A stretch of 64,000 nt of DNA from Bradyrhizobium diazoefficiens (GCF_018131185.1 NZ_JAFCJE010000006.1:62001-126000); one strand, 5' to 3'; counted from the first letter of the stretch, positions 8,167 to 17,265 are shown. The notes: generated by a model from the sequence alone, not told the origin. Made by a program: numbers and translations.

Positions 8167-8919
8167 CTATTTTTCGCTGTTGCGGGTCGCGGATTTCGAT
8201 CCGACGATGTCGGTCAGGCGGATCCGGTCGAACTCGCTCCAGACGTTGGCCAGCCAGTGCCGGACATAGCCGCGCAGAACGAATGAATAGTTCGCTGCCT
8301 CGTCGTTGATGCCCTTGTTGGCGACGAATTTCAGGAACGGGACGGAGGACACCTCGACCTGCTCATAGGCCATTTCGTTGAGCTTGGGGATGGTCAGCTC
8401 GGTCGCGTCCTTGATGCGGTTGAAATACGATTGGTAAGTCGCCTGGTCCCACTGGAAGAACTGGGTGTCGTTGATGAAGTTCTTGACCAGGAAATATTTT
8501 GCGCCGCCCATGAAGCCCGCGGTCTCGGCGATCTCGTCCAGCGAGGCGATCGAGGGGCCGAGGATGTGGAACACGGCAAAGGTGATTTGGCCGGCCTTGG
8601 CGGCGTCGAGGAAACCGATGTCGCGCAAGGAGGCGAGCGCCGGCGAGAGCAGGCCGGCGCGGACGTCGATCACGGTGACCGACGGGCTCGTCGCGTTGAG
8701 CGTATCGAAGATCTTCATCTGATCGGCCGTCGTCGTCATGTCGACGATCTCGGTGATGTCAGGGTGGAAGCGCTTCAGGGTTCCGCGGGGCGACTCCGTG
8801 TCGAAGGCGCGCGTCGGCACGTTGTTGGCTGAGAAATAATCAAGCAAGGTCCGCGACACCGTGGTCTTGCCGACCCCGCCCTTGTCCGCGCCCACCACAA
8901 CCACTGCCGGCTTTGCCAT
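8167..8919 (-). CDS. ParA/MinD-like ATPase, function unknown
   Basis: A 250-residue protein with a canonical deviant Walker A, GADKGGVGKTTVSRTLL at about 10-26, including the signature lysine, then RAFDTESPRGTLKRF as switch I and VTVIDVRAG as the Walker B-like strand. ATG at 8919 is preceded by aggggaca. It is longer than the usual MipZ or MinD core only in its C-terminal third, which I do not recognise. ParA-type ATPases position DNA, protein complexes or polar structures, but no ParB-like partner is visible. It is followed by a second ATPase lacking the signature lysine. A dyad and tandem repeat lie just upstream. Confidence 0.8.
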   Translation of the reverse strand: MAKPAVVVVGADKGGVGKTTVSRTLLDYFSANNVPTRAFDTESPRGTLKRFHPDITEIVDMTTTADQMKIFDTLNATSPSVTVIDVRAGLLSPALASLRDIGFLDAAKAGQITFAVFHILGPSIASLDEIAETAGFMGGAKYFLVKNFINDTQFFQWDQATYQSYFNRIKDATELTIPKLNEMAYEQVEVSSVPFLKFVANKGINDEAANYSFVLRGYVRHWLANVWSEFDRIRLTDIVGSKSATRNSEK

Positions 8920-8942
8920 TGCTGTCCCCTAACGCGCGCCCC

Positions 8943-8964
8943 CCGATCGCGAGGTCGCGATCGG
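8943..8964. promoter_or_regulatory. Perfect 10-bp dyad upstream of the ATPase pair
   Basis: ccgatcgcga (8943-8952) is followed by gg and its exact complement tcgcgatcgg (8955-8964). It sits 24 bp before the ATPase start codon, so it is either an operator/binding site or a hairpin in the leader RNA. GATC/TCGCGA content resembles no known box that I can name. Confidence 0.5.
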
Positions 8965-8978
8965 CCGGGCCCCAAATC

Positions 8979-9012
8979 GATGTCCCGAGGATGGTCCCAA
9001 GGATGTCCCGAG
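8979..9012. repeat. Three tandem 11-12 bp units upstream of the ATPase pair
   Basis: Units gatgtcccgag (8979-8989), gatggtcccaag (8990-9001) and gatgtcccgag (9002-9012) stand in direct tandem. Units 1 and 3 are identical and unit 2 differs by one insertion and one change. It is an iteron-like arrangement next to ParA-like genes. Confidence 0.6.
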
Positions 9013-9138
9013 TCTGCTGTTGGGCGCGAACATGGCAGAAACAAGGGAGAATTCAATTCCGCAGGCCGTCGATACGGCAATTCCGGAAGTTTTTCCCAAG
9101 CGCGGCGAAACTGCCGCGGATGGCGGGACGTCGCGTGC

Positions 9139-10359
9139 CTAATGACGGCCCCAGGGGCCCATGGGATCGCGGACCGGATTGCTGTTCGCGGTTCCCGAGG
9201 GGCCGGATGCAGGCACGGGCGGTGGAGCGGCGCGCTCGTCGGTATCGTCCCAGGGGCCATGACGCGGCGGCGGCAGTGCGTCCTGCTGGTCGGCTGGTGG
9301 CTCGGGCTCGTCCGTTTCCTCACTCGGCAGCAGCGGGCCTGGATCGCGGCCGCCGGCAAACTTGACCAGTGCATCGACCCGGGACTGCACCGAAGGGTGG
9401 GTTGCGAACAGGTCGGCAAAGCCCTCGCGGGGATTGTCGACGCAGAGCTCCATGACGGCCGAGGTCGCGCCGGGCAGCTCGCCGCGATTCTCGATCTTGC
9501 GCAGCGCCGAGATCATCGCATCGGGATCCTTGGTCAGCTCCACGGAGCCGGCGTCGGCGAGATATTCGCGCGAGCGGGACAGCGCTAGCTTCACCACCTG
9601 GGACAGCAGCCAGGCCACCACGATCAGCACGATCGCGATGACGATCACGATCACCGCGCCGCCACCGGAACTTTTGCCCTCGCTCGACGAGGAGGACGAC
9701 CGCGACGAGGAGGAGGAGCCCGAGGACCATGAGCCCCCGGAGCCGGAGCTCCAATTGAGATTCGTGAACAGGCGGAAGAACAATTCGCCGAAGAAGCCGA
9801 CCACGCCGGCGATAATGACGGCGACCACCATCAACTGTACGTCGCCGTTCTTGATGTGGGTCAGCTCGTGGCCGAGCACGGCCTCGATCTCCCTGTCATC
9901 AAGCGCATCGAGCAGACCCGTGGTGACGGTGATGGAATATTGCCTGGGATTGAGGCCGGTCGCGAACGCGTTCAGCGCCGGGCTCTCCATGATCTTCAGC
10001 TTCGGCATGGTGATGCCGCGCGAGATGCAGAGGTTTTCGAGCAGATTGTAGAGCCGCGGCTGCTCCTGCCGGGTGACGCCGTGGCCGCCGGTCACCGCAT
10101 CGATCATCGACTGGTGGAAGAAATAGGCGATCACGATCCAGACCGCCGCCACGATTGTCGCAACGGGGGCAGCGATTTTCAGATCCTGGAAGGCGTGGCT
10201 CAGGTAGAAGGCGACGGTCCGGTTGCTGTCGATGAGAACTTCGGCGAGCAGCGCGCCGGCATAGACCAGCACGTAGACCAGCATGAACAGGCCGGCGAGC
10301 AGCAGCATCGAACGAAACTTGTTCGAGGCGATATGCGTGTAGAGACCATACGCGGCCAT
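9139..10359 (-). CDS. M48 family (HtpX-like) membrane zinc metalloprotease
   Basis: A 406-residue protein with two N-terminal membrane helices (about 18-40 and 58-80), the zinc motif HELTH in GHELTHIKNGD near 165, and a third Glu ligand expected in SREYLADAGSVELT near 285. After the zinc motif come two further membrane segments separated by a striking Ser/Gly-rich linker (about 202-232, encoded near 9660-9760). The C-terminus is Pro/Asp-rich. HtpX-like proteases cut misfolded membrane proteins. It lies directly downstream of lemA, and LemA/M48 neighbours are a recurrent pair. ATG at 10359 is the first Met and starts the family-typical YGLYTHIASNK segment. Confidence 0.9.
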   Translation of the reverse strand: MAAYGLYTHIASNKFRSMLLLAGLFMLVYVLVYAGALLAEVLIDSNRTVAFYLSHAFQDLKIAAPVATIVAAVWIVIAYFFHQSMIDAVTGGHGVTRQEQPRLYNLLENLCISRGITMPKLKIMESPALNAFATGLNPRQYSITVTTGLLDALDDREIEAVLGHELTHIKNGDVQLMVVAVIIAGVVGFFGELFFRLFTNLNWSSGSGGSWSSGSSSSSRSSSSSSEGKSSGGGAVIVIVIAIVLIVVAWLLSQVVKLALSRSREYLADAGSVELTKDPDAMISALRKIENRGELPGATSAVMELCVDNPREGFADLFATHPSVQSRVDALVKFAGGRDPGPLLPSEETDEPEPPADQQDALPPPRHGPWDDTDERAAPPPVPASGPSGTANSNPVRDPMGPWGRH

Positions 10360-10380
10360 GACGCGTCTTTATCAAAATCC

Positions 10381-10460
10381 GTCGTTCCGGGGCGCGCCGA
10401 AGGCGTGAACCCGGAACCTCGAGATTCCGGGTTCGATGCTACGCATCGCCCCGGAATGAC
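10381..10460. repeat. Intergenic palindrome, family A
   Basis: The element runs from gtcgttccgg to ggaatgac with two inward-facing units (gaacccggaacc and gattccgggttc) and the inner text cgatgctacgcatcgccc. It lies between lemA and the M48 gene, inside what would be their shared transcript. Confidence 0.8.
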
Positions 10461-10489
10461 GGAAAGAAATGATGGGCATGCTCAAGCAA

Positions 10490-11050
10490 TCAGAACTTCA
10501 CCTGCGGCGTCGCCTCGACCTCGGTGCGGCTGGCGCCGAGATCGAAGAAGTCCTTCCTGGTGAAGCCGAACATGCCTGCGAACAGCGCGGCAGGCAGCTG
10601 CTGGATGCCGGTGTTGTATTCCTGGACCGCGTTGTTGAAGAAGCGGCGGCTCGCCGCGATCTTGTTCTCGAGGTCGGAGAGCTCGGATGCGAGCTGCTGG
10701 AAATTGGCGTTGGCCTTGAGATCCGGATAGGCCTCCGAGAGCGCGATCAGCCGGCCGAGCGCACCCGAGAGCTGGTTCTCCGCGGCGGACACCTGCGACG
10801 GCCCCTGGGCCGACATCGCCGAATTGCGCGCCTTGATGACGTCGTCGAGCGTGCCGCGTTCGTGCGAGGCATAGCCCTTCACGGTCTCGACCAGGTTCGG
10901 GATCAGATCGTGACGCTGCTTGAGCTGCACGTCGATGTCGGCAAAGGCCTGGCCGACGCGTTGGCTCAGCGCCACCAGGCGGTTATAGGCGCTGAAGGCG
11001 AACAGCGCGAGGACGACGATGACGCCGAGAACGATCCAGCCGGTCGACAT
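10490..11050 (-). CDS. lemA: LemA family protein
   Basis: A 186-residue protein with one N-terminal membrane helix (TGWIVLGVIVVLALFAFSAY, about 3-22) and a helical bundle ending in the characteristic stretch ALFAGMFGFTRKDFFD. ATG at 11050 has aggag six bases upstream; longer readings of the frame lack support. LemA proteins have a mostly extracytoplasmic N-terminus and an unsettled molecular role, but they often stand beside M48/HtpX-like proteases or TPM proteins. Here the M48 protease follows, separated by a family A repeat, so a joint role in membrane protein quality control is a reasonable inference. Confidence 0.93.
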   Translation of the reverse strand: MSTGWIVLGVIVVLALFAFSAYNRLVALSQRVGQAFADIDVQLKQRHDLIPNLVETVKGYASHERGTLDDVIKARNSAMSAQGPSQVSAAENQLSGALGRLIALSEAYPDLKANANFQQLASELSDLENKIAASRRFFNNAVQEYNTGIQQLPAALFAGMFGFTRKDFFDLGASRTEVEATPQVKF

Positions 11051-11187
11051 GGAGAACTCCTGAAGAGGGAAGAAGGCGGGCGCAAGGGTAGACGAAATTG
11101 GCGTGGAGCGAGAGCCCGTCGCGGAGGGGAGGTAGGATTTGGTCTGACGAGGAGCCATCCGAGTTCAAGCCGAAGGCCTGAACGGGG

Positions 11188-12165
11188 TTAACTTTCGGCA
11201 ACAACCGCGTCGCCCCAGCGCCAACGCCGGGCGCTTGCATAGGCCGGCCGGTCGCGGCGTGGGATTTTCGTCAGCGCGACGCTGCTCTCGGCACAGAGCT
11301 TGGCCGTGATCTCGGCCTTGCCGACATCCGGCGGCGCCAGCACGCGCGCGGCGCGGCGCTCGGGCGCCGTGCGGGTCAGGGCGACGTAGATGAAGCGCTC
11401 GTCCTCGAACGGCACCTCGGCTCCCTTGATCTGGCGGTGCGCCTGCGAGCGCGGCAGGCGCTGGGAGAAGTGGCACCAGTCGGGCGGGAGGAGCGGACAG
11501 GGCTTTTCGTGCGGGCAGGGTGCGGCGACGTAAGCGCCGGCGGCGATCAGCTGCTGGCGCAGCGCGAGGATGCGGGCATAGCCGGCGGGCGTGCCGGGCT
11601 CGATCACCACCAGCGCGTGGCGCGCTTTGGCCCACATGGCTTCCGCGAGCGTGCGTTGGTCGGCCTCGCGGAGCTCGCCGATGACGTAACTGGCAACCAC
11701 GAGATCGGCTGGCGAGACCTCAGCGAGGTTGGCGCCGGCATCGCCGGGCAGATAGCGGCATTCCGCCAGTCGGGTGCTGTCGCGCGCGAGGTCGAGCGCC
11801 AGCCGGCTCAGCGTGGCGTTGGCGTCGAGGAGGGTGAAATCCTGCAGCGACGAAAAGGCTTCTGCGGCCGCCCAGCTCGCGGTGCCCGGGCCTGCGCCGA
11901 CGTCGAGCAATGTTTCCGGGGCCAGACCAGGCGCGATCTCGGTGAGCGCATTGAGGCTGGCCGCCACCGCCGCGTAAGTCGCCGGCATACGCGCGAGTGC
12001 ATAAGCGAGGGCATCGGCGTCCGACTTGATCGTGCCGGACGTACCGCCTGCGCGGTAGGTAGTCGAGATCTTCTGCGAGCGCTGTGCGGCGTCGCTGCGC
12101 GAGAAGCCCTGGAGCTTGCCGTCGAGGGCGGCTTTCAGTTCAGCGGGAAGAATGGGCGAGATCAT
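11188..12165 (-). CDS. Rsm22-like small ribosomal subunit methyltransferase family protein
   Basis: A 325-residue protein with a class I SAM-binding motif LLDVGAGPGTASW at about 90-102 and the Rsm22 layout: N-terminal helical region with RYRAG-like TTYRAGG, the methyltransferase core, then a cysteine cluster CPHEKPCPLLPPDWCHF (about 225-242) that fits an iron-sulfur ligand set described in this family. Members are linked to assembly of the small ribosomal subunit, mainly in mitochondria; the bacterial substrate is unclear. It is read leftwards toward lemA with 137 bp between them, and has a family A repeat upstream. Confidence 0.85.
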   Translation of the reverse strand: MISPILPAELKAALDGKLQGFSRSDAAQRSQKISTTYRAGGTSGTIKSDADALAYALARMPATYAAVAASLNALTEIAPGLAPETLLDVGAGPGTASWAAAEAFSSLQDFTLLDANATLSRLALDLARDSTRLAECRYLPGDAGANLAEVSPADLVVASYVIGELREADQRTLAEAMWAKARHALVVIEPGTPAGYARILALRQQLIAAGAYVAAPCPHEKPCPLLPPDWCHFSQRLPRSQAHRQIKGAEVPFEDERFIYVALTRTAPERRAARVLAPPDVGKAEITAKLCAESSVALTKIPRRDRPAYASARRWRWGDAVVAES

Positions 12166-12176
12166 CTATGCCCACC

Positions 12177-12279
12177 GTCATTCCGGGGCGATGCGTAGCA
12201 TCGAACCCGGAATCCATCGCGCGGCGGAGTCGGTCGAGAAAGGGATCCCGGGTTCTCGCCGCGCGAGCCCCGGAATGAC
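12177..12279. repeat. Intergenic palindrome, family A (two-unit copy)
   Basis: gtcattccggggcg to ccccggaatgac with an inner tccatcgcgcggc linker. It fills the 121-bp space between the smc stop and the start of the Rsm22-like gene, and could act as the smc transcript end. Confidence 0.85.
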
Positions 12280-12286
12280 AGCCACG

Positions 12287-15200
12287 TTAAGCCACGTTCT
12301 GGTCGAGGATGTCCACGGCCTCCGACAGGCTTACCGACACCAGTTGCGACACGCCGCGCTCGGCCATGGTGACGCCGAACAGACGGTTCATCCGCGCCAT
12401 CGTGATCGGGTTGTGCGTGATGATGATGAAGCGCGTATCGGTCGAGCCGGTCATCTCGTGCAAGAGGTTGCAGTAGCGTTCGACGTTGTGGTCGTCGAGC
12501 GGCGCGTCGACTTCGTCCAGCACGCAGATCGGCGAGGGGTTGGTCAAGAACACCGCGAAGATCAGCGCCATGGCGGTCAGCGCCTGCTCGCCGCCCGAGA
12601 GCAGCGACAGCGTCTGCGGCTTCTTGCCCGGCGGCTTTGCGATGATTTCGAGACCGGCTTCGAGCGGATCGTCGCTCTCGATCAGATGCAGCGCGGCTTC
12701 GCCGCCGCCGAACAGCTCGACGAACAGGCGCTTGAAGTGGTTGTTGACGACCTCAAACGAGGTCAGGAGCCGCTCGCGCGCCTCCTTGTTGAGGCTCTGG
12801 ATGCCTTGGCGCAGCCGCTTGATGGCTTCGACCAGGTCGTCGCGCTCGGTGACCAAGCCGGTGTGCTGGGTCTCGACCTCGCGCAGCTCTTCCTCGGCGC
12901 GCAGATTGACGGCGCCGAGGCGCTCGCGGTCGCGGCGCATCTTTTCGAGATCTTCCTCGATGTCGTGCAGCGGCGGCAGCTCGGCACCGGGCTCGAGCTC
13001 GGCGAGACCGGCGACGGCCTGCGGCTCGACCTCGAGCATGTCGCGGATCTCGCGCTCGATGTCCTCGAGCCGGCGCCGCGCGCCTTCCATGCGCTCCTCG
13101 GCGCGGGCGGTCGCCTCGCGCGAGCTGGAGAGCGCCTCGAGAGTCAGCTTGGCGACGCGGTCGGTCTCGGCCATCGCGGTCTCTGCGGTGGCAAGCGCGT
13201 CGGCGGCCATGCGGCGGTCGTTTTCGGCGTATTCGATCTCGGTGATCAGCGCGCTGCGCTTCTCGGCGAACACTTGCGGCGCGTTTTCGAGTTCGCTGCG
13301 CTCGATCGTGAGCTCGGCGATGCGAGCCTGGATGGTGTCGATGTGAGAGGCCGCGCTCTCCTTGCGGTTCTGCCACTCGGTGCGCTCGGCCAGGATCGCC
13401 TGCACGCGGCGATCGGCGAGCTCGGCTTCACGGGCCAGCGCCTGCGCCTCGGCGCGGACCTGGGCGGCCATACGGCGATGGCCTTCGATGTCGCTGCGGA
13501 CGGCGGCGAGACGGGTCTCGGTGTCCTCGCTCGACGGCAGCTCGGAGATGCCGGCTTCGGCATATTCATAGGCAGCTTCGGCTTCGGCACGGTCGGCGGC
13601 GAGGCGGCTGTGCGCTTCCGACAGCGTCGCCTTGCGCGCCGCGTGGCGGCTGATCTCTCGCTCGGCATTGGCATGGCGCTCGCGCGCGACGTTGAGCTCG
13701 CGCTGCGCGGCGCGCCAGGCTTCGCGGCTCGCGCCTTCGGTGCTGGCCGCCATCTGCAGCTCGGACTCGGCGTTCTCCAGCGCCTGGCGCTTGATCTGCG
13801 CGTCGATGCGGGCCTGCTCCAGCTCGTTCTCGATGTCGACGAGGCGGGCGCGCTCGGCCAAGCGCCGCGCGGCACCGGTCGGGGCATGGGCGGCGGCGAC
13901 GAAGCCGTCCCAGCGCCAGACGTCGCCCTCGGGCGAGACCAGCCGCTGGCCGGTCTTGAGCTGCGAGACCAGCTCGGCGCCGCGCTCGCGCGGCACCACA
14001 CCGATCTGGGCCAGGCGGCGCGCCAGCTCGGCCGGCGCCTGCACGTGGTTTGCGAGCGGGGTGACGCCTTCGGGCAGCTCCGGATCGGCCTCGGTGTGTC
14101 CGACATTGGTCCAGCGCATCGGCGCCGACGGATCGACCGGCGCGTCGAGATCGTCGCCGAGCGCGGCGCCGATGGCTTTTTCGAAGCCCTTGTCGACGGT
14201 GATGCCGTCGATGATCGGCGGCCACAGATTCTTGGTTTCGCCGTTGAGAATCTTGGAGATCGTGCGCGCCTCGGTTTCGAGCCGCTGCGCGCGCTTGTCG
14301 GCCTCGACCAGTGGCGAGCGCGAAGATTCCAGCGTCTGGCGCGCCGCAACGTGCGCGGCTTCGCTGGCCTGCGCCGCGGCCTCCGAGGCCGCCAGCGTCT
14401 GCTCGGCGGTCTCGACCGCGGCCGTCAGCTCGTCGAGATCGCCGAAGCCGCCGGTCTCGGCGGCAAGTTTCTGCTCTTCCGCGGCAACATTCGCGATCTC
14501 CTGGTCGAGCCGGGCAAGCTTGTCGCGGTGGGTGCGGACGTTGGCTTCGAGTTGATTGCGCTTGGCGGTGAGGTCGGCGAGCGCGGTGGTGAGCTCGGCG
14601 AATTGCTGCTCGGTCTCGGTCAGCACCGCTTCGGCTTCGCCGACGCGCTCGTCGACGCCGGAACGCTTCTCGACGCGCGACTTGATCTCTTCCTTCAGCT
14701 CGGAATCTTCGGTGTCGAGCCGCTGCAGCGCGACGTCGGCATCCATGGTCTGCTGCTGGGCGCGGGAGATGTCGCCTTCGAACTGGGCGAGGCGGCGCTC
14801 GAGTTCGGCGACGCGTTCCTTGGCGCGCTCTTCCTCGCGGTCGAGCAGCTCGCGGGCATTGGTCAGGCGCTGCAGCCCGGCAGCGGCGCGCGCTTCGGCA
14901 TCGCGCAGCGCCGGCATTTCGGCGGCGCGGATCGCCTGGATGCGGGCGGCTTCGGCCTGGTGCTGGGTGCGCTCGGCCATCTCGCGGACGGCGAGATCGT
15001 GGGTCTGGCCGGATTCGTTGACGTCGGCATGGGCGCCGATCCAGCGCAGATGGAACAGGGTGGCTTCGGCCTTGCGGACCTTGGCGGCGACCTCGCGATA
15101 GCGCACCGCCTGGCGGGCCTGCTTCTTCAGGCCTTCCATCTGCCCTGCGAGCTGGCCGATCACGTCCTCGACGCGGGTGAGGTTGGTTTCGGCCGCCTTC

Positions 15201-15751
15201 AGCCGCAGCTCGGCTTCATGGCGGCGCGCGTGCAGGCCGGCGACGCCGGCGGCGTCTTCCAGCACGCGGCGGCGCTGCTCGGGCTTGGCCTGGATGATCT
15301 CGCCGATCTTGCCCTGGTGGACGAGCGCCGGCGAACGCGCGCCGGTGGCGGCATCCGCGAACAGGATTTGCACGTCGCGGGCGCGCACGTCGCGACCGTT
15401 GATGCGGTAGACCGAGCCCGCTTCGCGCTCGATGCGGCGGGAGATTTCGAGGAGCTGGCTGTCGTTCATCGCCGCCGGCGCGGTGCGATCGGCGTTGTCG
15501 ATCGTCATCGTCACTTCGGCATGGTTGCGCGCGGGGCGGTTGCCGGAGCCGGCGAAGATCACCGCGTCCATGTCGGCGGCGCGCAAGCTCTTGTAGGAGG
15601 TCTCGCCCATCGCCCAGCGCAGCGCCTCGACGAGATTCGACTTGCCGCAGCCGTTGGGGCCGACCACGCCGGTCAGGCCGGGCTCGATGACGAAGTCGGT
15701 CGGCTCAACAAAGGACTTGAAGCCGTGAAGGCGCAGGCGGGTGATTTTCAT
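12287..15751 (-). CDS. smc: Chromosome segregation protein SMC
   Basis: A 1154-residue SMC ATPase that organises and helps separate sister chromosomes with ScpA and ScpB. It has the N-terminal Walker A GPNGCGKSN at about 33-41, two long coiled coils flanking a hinge (about 500-650, with VAAAHAPTG), then the ABC signature LLSGGEQALTA and Walker B ICVLDEVDAPLDDHN near the C-terminus. Length is typical. I chose ATG 15751 (MKITRLRLHGFKSF); GTG 15757 is also open. The whole coding region leaves a 1237-codon frame open on the other strand, which is a composition effect. Upstream genes in the same direction are a DsbA-like and a DUF721 protein. Confidence 0.97.
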   Translation of the reverse strand: MKITRLRLHGFKSFVEPTDFVIEPGLTGVVGPNGCGKSNLVEALRWAMGETSYKSLRAADMDAVIFAGSGNRPARNHAEVTMTIDNADRTAPAAMNDSQLLEISRRIEREAGSVYRINGRDVRARDVQILFADAATGARSPALVHQGKIGEIIQAKPEQRRRVLEDAAGVAGLHARRHEAELRLKAAETNLTRVEDVIGQLAGQMEGLKKQARQAVRYREVAAKVRKAEATLFHLRWIGAHADVNESGQTHDLAVREMAERTQHQAEAARIQAIRAAEMPALRDAEARAAAGLQRLTNARELLDREEERAKERVAELERRLAQFEGDISRAQQQTMDADVALQRLDTEDSELKEEIKSRVEKRSGVDERVGEAEAVLTETEQQFAELTTALADLTAKRNQLEANVRTHRDKLARLDQEIANVAAEEQKLAAETGGFGDLDELTAAVETAEQTLAASEAAAQASEAAHVAARQTLESSRSPLVEADKRAQRLETEARTISKILNGETKNLWPPIIDGITVDKGFEKAIGAALGDDLDAPVDPSAPMRWTNVGHTEADPELPEGVTPLANHVQAPAELARRLAQIGVVPRERGAELVSQLKTGQRLVSPEGDVWRWDGFVAAAHAPTGAARRLAERARLVDIENELEQARIDAQIKRQALENAESELQMAASTEGASREAWRAAQRELNVARERHANAEREISRHAARKATLSEAHSRLAADRAEAEAAYEYAEAGISELPSSEDTETRLAAVRSDIEGHRRMAAQVRAEAQALAREAELADRRVQAILAERTEWQNRKESAASHIDTIQARIAELTIERSELENAPQVFAEKRSALITEIEYAENDRRMAADALATAETAMAETDRVAKLTLEALSSSREATARAEERMEGARRRLEDIEREIRDMLEVEPQAVAGLAELEPGAELPPLHDIEEDLEKMRRDRERLGAVNLRAEEELREVETQHTGLVTERDDLVEAIKRLRQGIQSLNKEARERLLTSFEVVNNHFKRLFVELFGGGEAALHLIESDDPLEAGLEIIAKPPGKKPQTLSLLSGGEQALTAMALIFAVFLTNPSPICVLDEVDAPLDDHNVERYCNLLHEMTGSTDTRFIIITHNPITMARMNRLFGVTMAERGVSQLVSVSLSEAVDILDQNVA

Positions 15752-15968
15752 AAGCACGCATCTCTGTTGGCAGGCGCGAATCCCCCTGCCGGGACAATAC
15801 CATGGAAGGCAATGTCGCTCTCTGGGTGAGTCGCGCGAGGCGCCTCATGCGGCTGGACAATGGCCGCGGTGTGCCGTGAGGGCAACCGGCGAAAGCCGCT
15901 TTTCCCAAGGGATTTATGCCGGGAAAGATACGGCCTCAGATGTGCGAATCAGGATTGTCGCGCGCGAA

Positions 15969-16640
15969 TCAGCTCTTCAGCAGCGGATTGATCTTCTTGG
16001 CGAAATCCTCGAACGAGGCTTCGCCCTTGATCTTCTCGCCGTTGATGAAGAAGGTCGGCGTCGAATCCACCTTCAGCACCTCGCTGGCATATTTCTGGTC
16101 GGCGGCGATCTTGTCGAGCAGCGCCTGGTCCTTCAGGCAGGCTTCGACCTGCTGCTGGGTGAGGCCGGCCTGCTTGCCGATCCGCGTCAGGGTCTCCGTG
16201 GTGTTCTTCATCACCCAGTCGTTCTGCTGGCGGAACAGCATGTCGGTGACCGCGAAGTATTTCGGCGCGTCGCCATTGGCGATGCAGCGCGACAGCATCG
16301 AGCCGGCGGCGGCTTTGATATCGAGCGGGAACTCGCGGAAGATGTAACGCACCTTGCCGGTGTCGATGTATTCCTTCTTGAGCTTGGGGAACACCTGCTC
16401 GTTGAAGGCCGCGCAGTGCGGGCAGGTCATCGAGGCGTATTCGGTGATGGTGACGGCGGCATCGTTCGGGCCGAGCGCCATGTCGGGAAGTGACACCGGC
16501 TTGGCCACATCGCCTGCGGACTGCGCCATTGCTTCAGGGATCATGGCTTCGGAGATGAAGCGCAGAGGAGAGAACCCGGCGACCGCGGCAAGCCCGGTCA
16601 GCGACAGCATCGTGGTGAAGGCGCGGCGGGTGATGATCAC
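15969..16640 (-). CDS. DsbA family thiol-disulfide oxidoreductase, exported
   Basis: A 223-residue protein with an export signal (ITRRAF followed by a hydrophobic stretch to about residue 30, AMAQSAG as likely cleavage region) and a thioredoxin-fold active site CPHC in ASMTCPHCAAF. A cis-Pro TPTFFING motif is near the C-terminus. It belongs to the DsbA/Com1-like group that oxidises or isomerises disulfides in the periplasm. I chose GTG 16640 because ggag lies 6-7 bases before it; a TTG at 16661 is open but poorly supported. The twin Arg suggests possible Tat export. It stands 217 bp before smc. Confidence 0.92.
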   Translation of the reverse strand: MIITRRAFTTMLSLTGLAAVAGFSPLRFISEAMIPEAMAQSAGDVAKPVSLPDMALGPNDAAVTITEYASMTCPHCAAFNEQVFPKLKKEYIDTGKVRYIFREFPLDIKAAAGSMLSRCIANGDAPKYFAVTDMLFRQQNDWVMKNTTETLTRIGKQAGLTQQQVEACLKDQALLDKIAADQKYASEVLKVDSTPTFFINGEKIKGEASFEDFAKKINPLLKS

Positions 16641-16773
16641 GGTCGGCTCCAGATTTGGCAAAAATGTCGCCCCAGGGATCTATCTTTCCCGGGCGGCCTG
16701 TCGCTAGCTTGAAACGTCGATTGAGGCAATGGCGAGCGGTCAGGACAGGTCCAGATTGGCCGCGAAATAAGGC

Positions 16774-17265
16774 TCAATTTCGCTTGATGGCGGCCCCGAG
16801 CCGCGCAAGCGCCGTCTTCAGCTCTTCATCTTCGATGTCCCCCAGGCCCTCAGCTACCTTGGCGACGCTCTTGGGGTCTGGCGGACCGGGCCTCTTCCGG
16901 ACCCGGGGCCGCGACAGGGGGGCCTGCCGGAAGGCCAGCTTGCCGACCGCGCTCCAGCCGAAGAACCGGTTGACCCGCTCCAGGATCACGTCGGCGGAAT
17001 GCTGGATCTCCAGCGCCATCGGCCCCTCGACCCGCAGCACCAGCGTCGCCGGCTCCTGCGGCTGGCCCTCTACCGGCCGCGGCCATTGCATCTTCAGCGG
17101 CTCGGCATGAGCCGCGATCTCCGGGCCGGCAATCTGCGCCCACCGCGTCACCAGCTCGCGCGCCGCAAAGCCCTGCTTGGCATAGGCCTCGGCAAAGACG
17201 TCGTTGAGCAGGATGCCGAGCGGCTTGGCGCTGATCGGACCGGGTTTGGGGGGGAATTTGGACAT
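16774..17265 (-). CDS. DUF721 domain protein (DciA-like)
   Basis: A 163-residue protein with the DUF721 core (LNDVFAEAYAKQGFAARELVTRWAQIAGPEIAAH at residues about 21-54), then a basic linker (RPRVRKRPGPP) and a short helical tail. DUF721 includes DciA, the loader of the replicative helicase DnaB in bacteria that lack DnaC; whether this alphaproteobacterial member does that is inference. It is divergent from mutY and upstream of the DsbA-like gene and smc, an arrangement that places DNA replication, repair and segregation genes together. Confidence 0.85.
   Translation of the reverse strand: MSKFPPKPGPISAKPLGILLNDVFAEAYAKQGFAARELVTRWAQIAGPEIAAHAEPLKMQWPRPVEGQPQEPATLVLRVEGPMALEIQHSADVILERVNRFFGWSAVGKLAFRQAPLSRPRVRKRPGPPDPKSVAKVAEGLGDIEDEELKTALARLGAAIKRN

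Noticed and set aside
12116..15829. A 1237-codon open frame on the plus strand opposite smc
   Set aside because: It is the mirror of the Leu/Glu/Arg-rich smc coding in a GC-rich genome; the translation is low-complexity with no domain, while the other strand has Walker A, hinge and signature motifs.
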